DNA of 12,994 nucleotides from contig JALTMS010000466.1 in assembly GCA_027001345.1 (NCBI GenBank), positions 1 through 12,994 on the forward strand. Direction: 5' to 3'. The notes beneath the pieces are model-generated. The model did not search any database, was not told where the DNA came from, and worked only from the letters and a program-made list of their open reading frames with translations. Position 1 is the stretch's first letter; each line of letters begins with the position of its first letter. This DNA is from Acidobacteriota bacterium. Lineage in GTDB: Bacteria; Acidobacteriota; Polarisedimenticolia; J045. Below are positions 1 through 6,332 of this stretch, piece after piece. Position numbers and translations under genes: made by a program.

Positions 1-184
1 GCAGGTGGTAGATCAGGTAGACGTGGGAGAACTCCTCGACGCCCGCCAGGCCCTCGGCCAGGTCGGGGCGAAGTTCCGCGTGGCCCTCGATCCCGCGGCT
101 GTATTCGGGCTGGACGGGAATTTGCTCGAGTTTCCGGTGAGGGCTGCGGATCACACCGATGGGCTCGTAGGCGATGGCGGTCAT
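1..184 (-). CDS. tsaA: TrmO/TsaA-family tRNA (t6A37) N6-methyltransferase, N-terminal part
   Basis: The first 61 codons of a minus-strand gene are visible; the rest lies left of the window. The protein begins MTAIAYEPIGVIRSPH, followed by a P-V-Q-P-E-Y segment, G-I-E-G-H-A-E-L, and E-G-L-x-x-V-E-E-F-S-H-V-Y-L-I-Y-H. This is the N-terminal pattern of the TsaA/TrmO (UPF0066) beta-barrel family, which uses S-adenosylmethionine to methylate N6 of threonylcarbamoyladenosine at tRNA position 37. The P-x-Q-P form resembles the shorter archaeal-type members more than the E. coli protein. The ATG at 184-182 is supported by an AGGAG ribosome site about 5 bases upstream. The gene diverges from the small gene at 303. 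Family assignment is firm; the exact methylation substrate of the short-form members is less certain. Confidence 0.85.
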   Translation of the reverse strand, partial: MTAIAYEPIGVIRSPHRKLEQIPVQPEYSRGIEGHAELRPDLAEGLAGVEEFSHVYLIYHL

Positions 185-288
185 GATCTCCTCTCTCCAC
201 CAGGGGCGGGAACTTCGCTTCCGCGGCGGGAGCCTGTATCTTCACAGCGGATCGAGCATCTGAAAGTCGTCGGGATCTGTGCCGGCAT

Positions 289-294
289 GGGAGG
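289..294 (+). promoter_or_regulatory. Shine-Dalgarno site deciding the GTG start at 303
   Basis: GGGAGG ends 8 bases before GTG 303-305. The frame is open further upstream (back to the TGA at 261-263), but the other upstream GTG, at 279, has no comparable ribosome site. Starting at 303 also places the hydrophobic helix directly at the N-terminus. Confidence 0.6.
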
Positions 295-302
295 CGTCCG
301 GG

Positions 303-458
303 GTGAGTGATCTCTGGCTGAGTCTACTGCTCTTCGTGGTGTGGATCGTCCTGATGCGCTGGGTTCTGCCAAAAATGGGCGTCGGCACCTGAGTTGGTGG
401 AGCCTGCGATCTTCCCGGTCGGGAAGACGACGACGAGCCGCGTTTCCGCAAGCCCTGA
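303..458 (+). CDS. predicted small membrane selenoprotein, Sec at in-frame TGA 390-392
   Basis: The GTG at 303 opens a frame of 29 codons: a short start (M-S-D-L-W), a hydrophobic helix at about residues 4-22, then L-P-K-M-G-V-G-T. TGA follows at 390-392. The frame then stays open for 21 codons (V-G-G-A-C-D-L-P, then an acidic and basic tail with D-D-D-E and R-F-R-K-P) to a TGA at 456-458. Reading the first TGA as selenocysteine gives 51 residues with Sec30 and Cys35, a U-x4-C arrangement suited to redox chemistry, on a single-pass membrane anchor. A SECIS-like hairpin lies just downstream. The full frame ends one base before the convergent kinase stop, filling the space exactly. From memory only, small bacterial proteins with a P-[KR]-x-G-V-x-T-[CU]-x-x-G-x-C core exist; I cannot name the family. 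If recoding does not occur, the product is a 29-residue membrane peptide. The redox role is inferred; substrate and partner are unknown. Confidence 0.62.
407..429 (+). promoter_or_regulatory. candidate bacterial SECIS element
   Basis: The stem TCTTCCC (410-416) pairs perfectly with GGGAAGA (421-427) around the loop GGTC (417-420). Two more pairs (CG 407-408 with CG 428-429) extend it past a bulged A409. The loop starts 24 bases after the TGA at 390-392. Bacterial SECIS hairpins sit inside the reading frame shortly after the UGA and have G in the first loop positions; the E. coli fdhF element also presents GGUC at its tip, 18 bases after its UGA. The bulged U of fdhF is missing here. No T-run follows on either strand, which argues against a simple intrinsic terminator. 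Confidence 0.6.
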
Positions 459-459
459 T

Positions 460-2166
460 TCAACGCTCCTGAGGGGTCAGGTCGGCGGCATCCGCTTGCG
501 ATGATGGGGCACAGGTCTCCATCGCCCGCGCCAGCGCCGACAGCAGCTCCTGGCGGGTGATCGGCTTGGTGACGAACCCATCCATCCCGGCATCGAGACA
601 GGCCTGCCGATCCTCGGCGAAGGCGCCGGCGGTCAGGGCCAGGATCGGCACGTGGCGCTGACTGAGGTGCTCGATGGCGCGAATCGCGCGAGTGGCCGTG
701 CGCCCGTCCATCACCGGCATGCGCACGTCCATCAGCACCAGGTCGATGCTCTCGTCGAGCCGATCGACCGCCTGCTGACCGTCGGTGACCTCGATCACCC
801 GGTGCCCGGCCTTCTCGAGCATCCGGCTGACCACCTTGCGGTTGACCGGGTTGTCCTCGGCGACCAGGATTCGCAGGCAGCCCAGCTCCGACGCGTCGCC
901 GGTCAGGCTCGCCGTCTCCAGGTTGCCTCTGCCGTCTCCACCGCCCTCCGCCCTGGCACAGACGAACGAGAAGCTGAAGCAGCTTCCCTCGCCCGGCGTG
1001 CTGTCCACCTCCAGCTTGCCACCGAGCAGCTCGACGATCCGCAGCGAAATCGTCAGGCCCAGTCCGGTGCCCCCATGGGTGCGGGTGGTCGAGGCATCCG
1101 CCTGCATGAACGGCTGGAAGATGCGCTCGATCTTCTCGGGGGGAATGCCGACGCCGGTGTCGCGCACGCTCAAGGTCAGGCGGGAGCGACCGTCGGCCTG
1201 GTCTTCGGCCGAGGCCTCGAGGACGACTTCTCCCTGCTGGGTGAACTTCACCGCGTTGCCCAGCAGGTTGAGCAGAACCTGCCTGAGGCGCAGCGGATCG
1301 GAGATGATGCGCTCGGGGAGATCGGTCAGTGCTTCGAGCCTCAGCAACAGCCCCTTGTCCATCGCCTGGGGCAGGATCACCCGCAGCGCCGCCTCCAGGT
1401 GCTCGAGCAGCGGGAACTCCTTCTCTTCGAGTTCCAGCTTGCCCGACTCGATCTTGCTCAGGTCGAGCACGTCCTCGATCAGCAGCAGCAATGACTCGGC
1501 GGACTGGCGCGCGGTGGTCAGGTACTCGCGCTGCTCGGGGTCGTCGGCCTGGTCGAGGGCCAGCTCGATCATTCCCAGAACCCCGTTGAACGGCGTGCGG
1601 ATCTCGTGACTCATGTTGGCGACGAACTCGCTCTTGGCGCGGTTGCCGGCTTCGGCCCGCGCCGCCGCACTCTCCAGTTCAGTGGCCTGTTGCCGGAGAC
1701 GCGCCTCGGCCTCCCGGCGTTCGGCGATCTCGACCTCGAGGTTGCGGTGAGAGCGTTCGGTGAGCAACAGCGCGCGGATCACGCTGCCGATGATCAGCAT
1801 CATGCCGCTCATCATTAGCAGATCGCCGCCGATCTCGACCCACTGGAACCAGTTCTGTCCCGGTCCGCCGCTTGCGGTGGGGATCGTGTGAACGGACTGC
1901 TGGATGATGGCGCCGGCAGGCAGGAGGATCACCCCCGCGGCCAGCAAGCGGCCCACGTCTCGCATGTGGCGCGCCTGCCGCGAAGTGAGGCCCATCGCGG
2001 TGAGCAGGAGAATGATCCCCACCACGACCAGTGTCGCGTGGACCAGTGGAGAACCTCCCACGACGAGGGTCGCCATGCCCGCTGCTTCGAGCAGGGCACC
2101 GAGACCCAGAAGCCCTCCGAGCACCAGCCAGTGGCGCCCGGCCGGGCTCGTTTTCAAGCTCGGCAT
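460..2166 (-). CDS. membrane-bound hybrid sensor histidine kinase with receiver domain
   Basis: This 568-residue protein has about four hydrophobic segments (roughly residues 13-36, 42-60, 72-90, 110-135) with only short loops between them. A coiled linker (about 138-175) leads to a HisKA domain with the phospho-accepting His187 in SHEIRTPFNGVLG. The HATPase domain shows the N box N-x-x-x-N-A-V-K-F-T (Asn304), D-T-G-V-G-I (Asp336) and G-G-T-G-L-G-L (365-371). After a linker comes a receiver domain (about 431-550) with acidic residues Glu437/Asp438, phospho-acceptor Asp480 in M-D-V-R-M-P-V-M-D-G, Thr512 and Lys534. It belongs to the BarA/TorS-like hybrid kinases but has no HPt domain, so the phosphate would pass to a separate partner. 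No response regulator with an output domain lies in the window. The ATG at 2166 follows GGAGGG by 6 bases. Signal sensed: unknown. Confidence 0.93.
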   Translation of the reverse strand: MPSLKTSPAGRHWLVLGGLLGLGALLEAAGMATLVVGGSPLVHATLVVVGIILLLTAMGLTSRQARHMRDVGRLLAAGVILLPAGAIIQQSVHTIPTASGGPGQNWFQWVEIGGDLLMMSGMMLIIGSVIRALLLTERSHRNLEVEIAERREAEARLRQQATELESAAARAEAGNRAKSEFVANMSHEIRTPFNGVLGMIELALDQADDPEQREYLTTARQSAESLLLLIEDVLDLSKIESGKLELEEKEFPLLEHLEAALRVILPQAMDKGLLLRLEALTDLPERIISDPLRLRQVLLNLLGNAVKFTQQGEVVLEASAEDQADGRSRLTLSVRDTGVGIPPEKIERIFQPFMQADASTTRTHGGTGLGLTISLRIVELLGGKLEVDSTPGEGSCFSFSFVCARAEGGGDGRGNLETASLTGDASELGCLRILVAEDNPVNRKVVSRMLEKAGHRVIEVTDGQQAVDRLDESIDLVLMDVRMPVMDGRTATRAIRAIEHLSQRHVPILALTAGAFAEDRQACLDAGMDGFVTKPITRQELLSALARAMETCAPSSQADAADLTPQER

Positions 2167-2188
2167 GGCCGTCCCTCCGCCCCCTGGG

Positions 2189-2217
2189 AACTTAGCGCCC
2201 GTCGTATCGGACGTCTA
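2189..2217 (-). promoter_or_regulatory. possible promoter of the hybrid kinase gene
   Basis: On the minus strand TAGACG (2217-2212) and TAAGTT (2194-2189) are 17 bases apart, matching TTGACA and TATAAT at 4 and 3 of 6 positions. Transcription would begin just ahead of the GGAGGG ribosome site. The match is weak and could be chance. Confidence 0.22.
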
Positions 2218-2250
2218 CCCTCTGTTTGGCTCGGAGGCGACAGAAGATAG

Positions 2251-2279
2251 CTGACGGCCTGGGGGGTGCCCGCTATGAT
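2251..2279 (+). promoter_or_regulatory. sigma70-type promoter for pyrB
   Basis: CTGACG (2251-2256) and TATGAT (2274-2279) are separated by exactly 17 bases, matching the -35 and -10 consensus at 4 and 5 of 6 positions. Transcription would start near 2286, giving a leader of about 40 bases before the pyrB GTG. This is the best promoter-like pair I found in the window. Confidence 0.6.
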
Positions 2280-2289
2280 GGCCGGACGG

Positions 2290-2323
2290 ACCTGCGGGGG
2301 GCAGGTGCTCCACGAGGAGGCAC
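2290..2323 (+). promoter_or_regulatory. pyrB leader with two competing hairpins
   Basis: Hairpin A pairs ACCTGC (2290-2295) with GCAGGT (2301-2306) around a GGGGG loop. Hairpin B pairs GTGC-TCC (2305-2311) with GGA-(G)-GCAC (2316-2323), with one bulged G and an ACGA loop. They share bases 2305-2306, so both cannot be fully formed at once. Hairpin B buries most of the Shine-Dalgarno sequence GAGGAGG (2314-2320). This could tune pyrB translation. The pairing is visible; the regulatory role is inference, and short GC-rich hairpins are common in DNA of this composition. Confidence 0.35.
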
Positions 2324-2326
2324 ACG

Positions 2327-3418
2327 GTGATCGACATCTCCCTGGCCGACTTCCTGTCTCTGCCGGATTCCGCCAAGGTCGCCTATATCAAAGACTTCGG
2401 CATCCTCTACGCCCAGCAGTTCTCGCGCCGGGATCTGGATGCCTACTGTGAACTGGCCGACGCCGCCCGGGATCTGCACAAGGTTCCCGCCGGGCGCGAG
2501 CTGATGTCGAGCCTGCTCCGCCACCGCATGGTGCTCAACTTCTTCGTTCAGCCCTCCTCGCGGACGTTCATGTCGTTCAACACCGCCCAGGCCTTTCTCG
2601 GCATGAGCCGCATGTCGGTGCGAGACATCAACATCTCCTCGATGTCCAAGGGCGAGAGCCTGGTGGATTCGGTGCGCACCTTCATCTCCTACGTCGATAT
2701 GGTGGTCATGCGGCACAGCGACGAGAACGCAGCCGCGGCCGCCTTCTGGACGGCGATGAAGGCCCACCGGCGGATCGAGATTCACGGGCAGGAGCGCCCG
2801 GTGCCGATCATCTCCGGTGGTTCGGGCACCAAGCAGCATCCGACCCAGTCGCTGCTCGATGTCTACACCCTGCAGAAGTCGTTCAAGGAGCGGGGTGGGA
2901 TCGACGGAAAGACGATCATGCTCGTCGGCGATCTGGCGCGGGGCCGGACCGTTCGTTCGCTGGCCTACCTGATGAAGAACTACAAGGACGTCAAGCTCTA
3001 CTTCGCCGCTCCCGAGAAGTACCAGATGCTCGACGACATTCTCCAGTTCCTCGACGACAATCAGGTGAAGTGGAAGAAGATCGGCTCGATTTCCGAGGGT
3101 ATCGAACAGGCCGACGCGGTGTACATGACCCGCATCCAGGACGAGTACGACGAGCTGGCCGCGGGAACCCACGAGAAGGCTTCCGACGACTTCGTCTTCA
3201 CCATGGAGCACCTCGGCCGGATGAAATCCGATGCCTGCCTGCTCCACCCGCTGCCCAAGCGCGACGAGATCGAGATCGAGGTGGACTACGTCAACGACCG
3301 GCGCGTGATGTACTGGCGACAGGAGCGCAACGGGATGTGGATGCGAGTGGCGATCATCGCCCGCCTGTTCGGCCTCGACGGGCGCATTCTTTCCGCCCAG
3401 CAGGAACTTTGCGGCTGA
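2327..3418 (+). CDS. pyrB: aspartate carbamoyltransferase catalytic subunit
   Basis: This 363-residue enzyme joins carbamoyl phosphate to aspartate, the committed step of pyrimidine synthesis, in the cytoplasm. Carbamoyl-phosphate site residues are visible: S-S-R-T (77-80), Lys108 in M-S-K-G-E-S, Arg129 in V-V-M-R-H, and His171/Gln174 in H-P-T-Q-S-L-L-D. Aspartate-side residues follow: Arg207-Thr208 in G-D-L-A-R-G-R-T, Arg269/Gln271 in T-R-I-Q, and H-P-L-P (307-310). Gln rather than Cys in H-P-T-Q argues against ornithine carbamoyltransferase. It is about 50 residues longer than E. coli PyrB, mostly at the N-terminus, and has S-S-R-T-F-M-S-F where S-T-R-T-R-x-S-F is usual. The GTG start at 2327 is set by GAGGAGG 6 bases upstream. 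The gene stands alone, with no pyrI, pyrC or carA beside it. YgeW-like relatives are a less likely alternative. Confidence 0.88.
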   Translation: MIDISLADFLSLPDSAKVAYIKDFGILYAQQFSRRDLDAYCELADAARDLHKVPAGRELMSSLLRHRMVLNFFVQPSSRTFMSFNTAQAFLGMSRMSVRDINISSMSKGESLVDSVRTFISYVDMVVMRHSDENAAAAAFWTAMKAHRRIEIHGQERPVPIISGGSGTKQHPTQSLLDVYTLQKSFKERGGIDGKTIMLVGDLARGRTVRSLAYLMKNYKDVKLYFAAPEKYQMLDDILQFLDDNQVKWKKIGSISEGIEQADAVYMTRIQDEYDELAAGTHEKASDDFVFTMEHLGRMKSDACLLHPLPKRDEIEIEVDYVNDRRVMYWRQERNGMWMRVAIIARLFGLDGRILSAQQELCG

Positions 3419-3450
3419 CCCCCGCCCCGGGGGGGCTCGGGGCAGGGGTC
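3417..3450. terminator. strong inverted repeat between convergent pyrB and S9 peptidase genes
   Basis: GACCCCCGCCCCG (3417-3429) pairs with CGGGGCAGGGGTC (3438-3450): 12 of 13 pairs around an 8-base loop. It overlaps the pyrB stop codon and lies 16 bases past the stop of the minus-strand peptidase gene, so it could end or protect both transcripts. Neither strand shows a T-run after the stem, so it is not a textbook intrinsic terminator. Confidence 0.5.
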
Positions 3451-3466
3451 CGCCGCAGCCCTGGAA

Positions 3467-6247
3467 TCAGGGCAGCTTGAAGCTCCGCAATTCGCCCTGG
3501 CCCTTGATCTGCCCCATCGGCGTGGGCACCGAAATGTCGAAAGCCACCACCATCTTCGGATCGGAGGCGATCCAGAAGGTGCCGCCGCCACCCTCGCCGT
3601 CGAGATCCGCGAGGTGGAGACGGAAGGTGTCGAAGGTGCCCGCGGGTGTGGTGCGAGATTGCCGTCCCTCGACACTGACCGACCACAGACGAATGCGCTG
3701 TCGCTGCACGTCCAGGGTACGCAGGGTCGTCTGGTAACCCTCGGCCAGGGGGAGGGCCGCGAAAACCGTGGCCAGGGCGATGTCGTCACCGTAGACCGGA
3801 GCCTCGAGGGCCAGGTCGACCGGAATCGGCCCACCGGGGGTCTGGATCTCGCCGTGGATCTTCTCCGGGCTGAAGCTCAGTTCCAGCGATACCGGGCCCT
3901 GCTGGGCGCTGCGGCTGATGGGAAGCAGGGTCCGGCCGTCGAGGATGTAGGTATCGGCGCCCTTGGCCATCGGCCCGAGCACCTGGGATTGCAGCTTCCA
4001 GGTCTTGCCGTCCTCGCCGCGAGTGATCGTGCGCTGGCTGTCGAGCTTCACTTCCCGGTCACCGGGCAGCATCAGCGTGGTGGTGAAGGTCTGCTCGAGA
4101 GGGGCGATCTGCGCCGCGACGAGCTGGGGCAGGGGCGCGGTCCTGGCCTTCTCGGCTCTGCTGTCGGCCTGGGGCATGGTGACCGTTGCGGGATCGACCC
4201 GCAGCTCGTCGAGGCGCTGGGCGATGGCCGGCGGCATCTCCTTCTGGTAGCGGCCACCGAGGTGTCGGGCGAGGAACTCCTCGATCGAGGCGAACATCGC
4301 CAGGCGGTTTTCCTCCCCGGCGAAACCGTGTCCCTCGTCCGGGGCGACGAGGTACTCCACCTGGCGGCCGAGATCTCGCAAGGCGACGACGATCTGATCC
4401 GCCTCGGCCTTCTTCACCCGAGGATCGTTGGCACCCTGGATGACGAGTAGCGGCGCCTTGATCTGCTTGGCGTGGAAGAAGGGAGACTGCTCGATCAGTC
4501 GCTTGCGATCGCCGGGGTCGTCGGGATCGCCGACTCGCATCAGGAACATCTTGCGAATCGGCTTCCAGTAGGGAGGGATCGAGTTGAACAGGGTGATGAT
4601 GTTCGACGGGCCGACGATGTCCACCCCGGCGGCATAGAGTTCGGGGGTGAAGGCCAGGCCCGCCAGCGTCGCGTAGCCACCGTAGGAGCCGCCCATGATC
4701 GCCACCCGCTCGGGGTCGGCCAGTCCCGAGTCGATCAGATACTTCACGCCGTCGCTCAGGTCGTGCTGCATCACGCCGGTGCCCCAGCCGTTGTTGCCGC
4801 CGTTGAGGTGGGCCTTGCCGTAGCCGGTGGAGCCACGGAAGTTGGGTTGCAGGACCACGTAGCCACGGTTGGCCAGGAACTGGGCGAAGCCGTCGTAGCC
4901 CCAGGTGTCCCGGGCCCAGGGGCCGCCGTGGGGCAGGATCACCGCTGGCAGACGACGGCCTTCGACCCCCTTGGGCACCGTCAGGTAGGCCGGAATCTTC
5001 GAGCCGTCTCGGGCCGGGTATCGCACCGGCCGCATGCTCGCCAGGTGATCGGAGGGTAGTTCGGGGCGCGAGTCGTAGAGCTTGGTGACCTTGCCCTGCT
5101 TGCGATCGTAGAGATAGACCGAGCCGGGGTTGACGTCCCGGCTGACCGAGACGATCCAGAGGTTTTCGTCGGCGGTCATCGATCCGACACCGATCTCACC
5201 GTCGGGGAGCTGCTGCTCGAGCAGCTTCAGGTCGCGGGCGAAGGCTTCGGTGCGCGGATAGATGCGGGTCCGGTCGCCGACGTAGTAGGTCGCCACCAGC
5301 TCGTCGCTGACATCCGAGAAGATGGCACCGCCCAGATCGACTTCACCCTCGGGATCCGCTTCGACCAGCTCGCTCTTGCCCGTGTCCAGGTCGAAGAGCA
5401 TCAGCCGCTGGAGATCCACGTCCTGCCCCACGTTGCTGCGCAGGTAGAAATGGCGGCCGTCCTTGTGGAAACGCATCGGCGTGCAGGTCTCTTCGAACGA
5501 GCAGGAGTAAATCGTCTTGCCGGCGCCCTTGGGACCGACGAGGAAGATCTCGCCGCCACCGTCCTGGTTCATCTTCCAGCCCAGACGCACCTGGCCGTCG
5601 AGATCGGTGAGGAAGACCGCGGCGCCGAAGGTGTTCTTGACCATCAGCTTCCTGTCGCCGGTGGCGATGTCGAGGGTGTAGATGTCGTGGTAGGAGGGGT
5701 CGCGGTCGTTGAGGCCGACGATGATCTTCCCCGGAGCCTTCTTGGGCAGCGAGAGGATCATCGCCCGTACGTTTTCGATCGGAGTCAGGTCGCGGGCCGA
5801 GGGCACACCGTCCGGGCCGGCCTTGCCTGCCGGATCGAGGGCGTAGATGTGGTAGTTCTCGTTGCCGCCCTTGTCCTGAACGTAGAGCACGTAGCGGGAG
5901 TCGCGGCTCCAGAAGTAGCCGCGCACCGGACGGGCGGTGTCGGCAGTGATCGGCCGCGCCTTGTCGAAGGGCTCGTCGACACCCTTGATCCAGATATTGG
6001 CCTGGCCCTTGTAGGGCCTGCGGAAGGTGACGAAACGGCCGTTGGGCGAGATCTGAGCGCCGCTGATCTCCGGGTCGCCGAAGAGGATTTCCCGGTCGAT
6101 CAGGGGCGGGAGCTGCTCGAGCCAGGAGCTGTCGATCGTCGGGGTGGCGGGTGCGGCCTCGTCGGCAGCGGCGAGGGCGGGCAAGGCCACGGCGACGAGG
6201 GTGAGCAGCAGAAGCGCGAAAGCGGAGCGCAAGGACCGTGCGTGCAT
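3467..6247 (-). CDS. exported S9-family (prolyl oligopeptidase-like) serine peptidase with extra C-terminal domain
   Basis: The protein has 926 residues. Residues 1-28 form a Sec signal peptide (M-H-A-R-S-L-R-S, hydrophobic core, A-L-A-A-A), so it acts in the periplasm or outside. Residues about 40-400 look like the WD40-like beta-propeller of acylaminoacyl/dipeptidyl peptidases (for example I-S-P-N-G-R-F-V-T-F and F-W-S-R-D-S-R-Y). The alpha/beta-hydrolase domain carries Ser521 in G-G-S-Y-G-G-Y, Asp608 in G-A-N-D-P-R-V and His640 in D-E-G-H-G-F; the 87-residue Ser-Asp gap equals that of prolyl oligopeptidase. The usual family end (R-H-L-G-G-R-Y, then V-D-P-A-T-V) comes near 690. About 230 further residues follow, apparently beta-rich and ending in a part resembling DUF3108-type domains (P-A-G-T-F-D-T-F-R and F-W-I-A-S-D-P-K). 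The ATG at 6247 is chosen for its GGAGGA site 7 bases upstream and the signal peptide. An 85-base gap separates it from the upstream gene. Confidence 0.9.
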   Translation of the reverse strand: MHARSLRSAFALLLLTLVAVALPALAAADEAAPATPTIDSSWLEQLPPLIDREILFGDPEISGAQISPNGRFVTFRRPYKGQANIWIKGVDEPFDKARPITADTARPVRGYFWSRDSRYVLYVQDKGGNENYHIYALDPAGKAGPDGVPSARDLTPIENVRAMILSLPKKAPGKIIVGLNDRDPSYHDIYTLDIATGDRKLMVKNTFGAAVFLTDLDGQVRLGWKMNQDGGGEIFLVGPKGAGKTIYSCSFEETCTPMRFHKDGRHFYLRSNVGQDVDLQRLMLFDLDTGKSELVEADPEGEVDLGGAIFSDVSDELVATYYVGDRTRIYPRTEAFARDLKLLEQQLPDGEIGVGSMTADENLWIVSVSRDVNPGSVYLYDRKQGKVTKLYDSRPELPSDHLASMRPVRYPARDGSKIPAYLTVPKGVEGRRLPAVILPHGGPWARDTWGYDGFAQFLANRGYVVLQPNFRGSTGYGKAHLNGGNNGWGTGVMQHDLSDGVKYLIDSGLADPERVAIMGGSYGGYATLAGLAFTPELYAAGVDIVGPSNIITLFNSIPPYWKPIRKMFLMRVGDPDDPGDRKRLIEQSPFFHAKQIKAPLLVIQGANDPRVKKAEADQIVVALRDLGRQVEYLVAPDEGHGFAGEENRLAMFASIEEFLARHLGGRYQKEMPPAIAQRLDELRVDPATVTMPQADSRAEKARTAPLPQLVAAQIAPLEQTFTTTLMLPGDREVKLDSQRTITRGEDGKTWKLQSQVLGPMAKGADTYILDGRTLLPISRSAQQGPVSLELSFSPEKIHGEIQTPGGPIPVDLALEAPVYGDDIALATVFAALPLAEGYQTTLRTLDVQRQRIRLWSVSVEGRQSRTTPAGTFDTFRLHLADLDGEGGGGTFWIASDPKMVVAFDISVPTPMGQIKGQGELRSFKLP

Positions 6248-6332
6248 GAAGGCTTCCTCCATTCGAACCTTCACGCTACTGGAGATCCCCGCCCGGCTCC
6301 ATGCCACTCGTCGGCGCGAGCGGACCGTCGGA

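Noticed and set aside
264..302. In-frame extension of the small plus-strand gene upstream of GTG 303, including a GTG at 279
   Set aside because: No ribosome site stands before 279, whereas GGGAGG is well placed for 303.
410..427. Hairpin read as an intrinsic terminator of the kinase gene
   Set aside because: No T-run follows on the minus strand, and the position and loop suit SECIS better. A dual role cannot be excluded.
652..1494. Long plus-strand open frame opposite the histidine kinase
   Set aside because: Antisense to a clear kinase with all motifs in order; no family features of its own.
2273..3247. Long minus-strand open frame opposite pyrB
   Set aside because: Low-complexity His/Val/Gly-rich antisense product typical of GC-rich coding DNA; pyrB is unmistakable.
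3416..3480. Second Sec-UGA candidate at the pyrB stop (L-C-G then TGA followed by a hairpin)
   Set aside because: The hairpin begins inside the stop codon, too close for a SECIS, and ATCases end here without any redox motif.
6248..6307. Upstream start (6307) for the S9 peptidase
   Set aside because: It would bury the signal peptide 20 residues inside; the ATG at 6247 has the better ribosome site.
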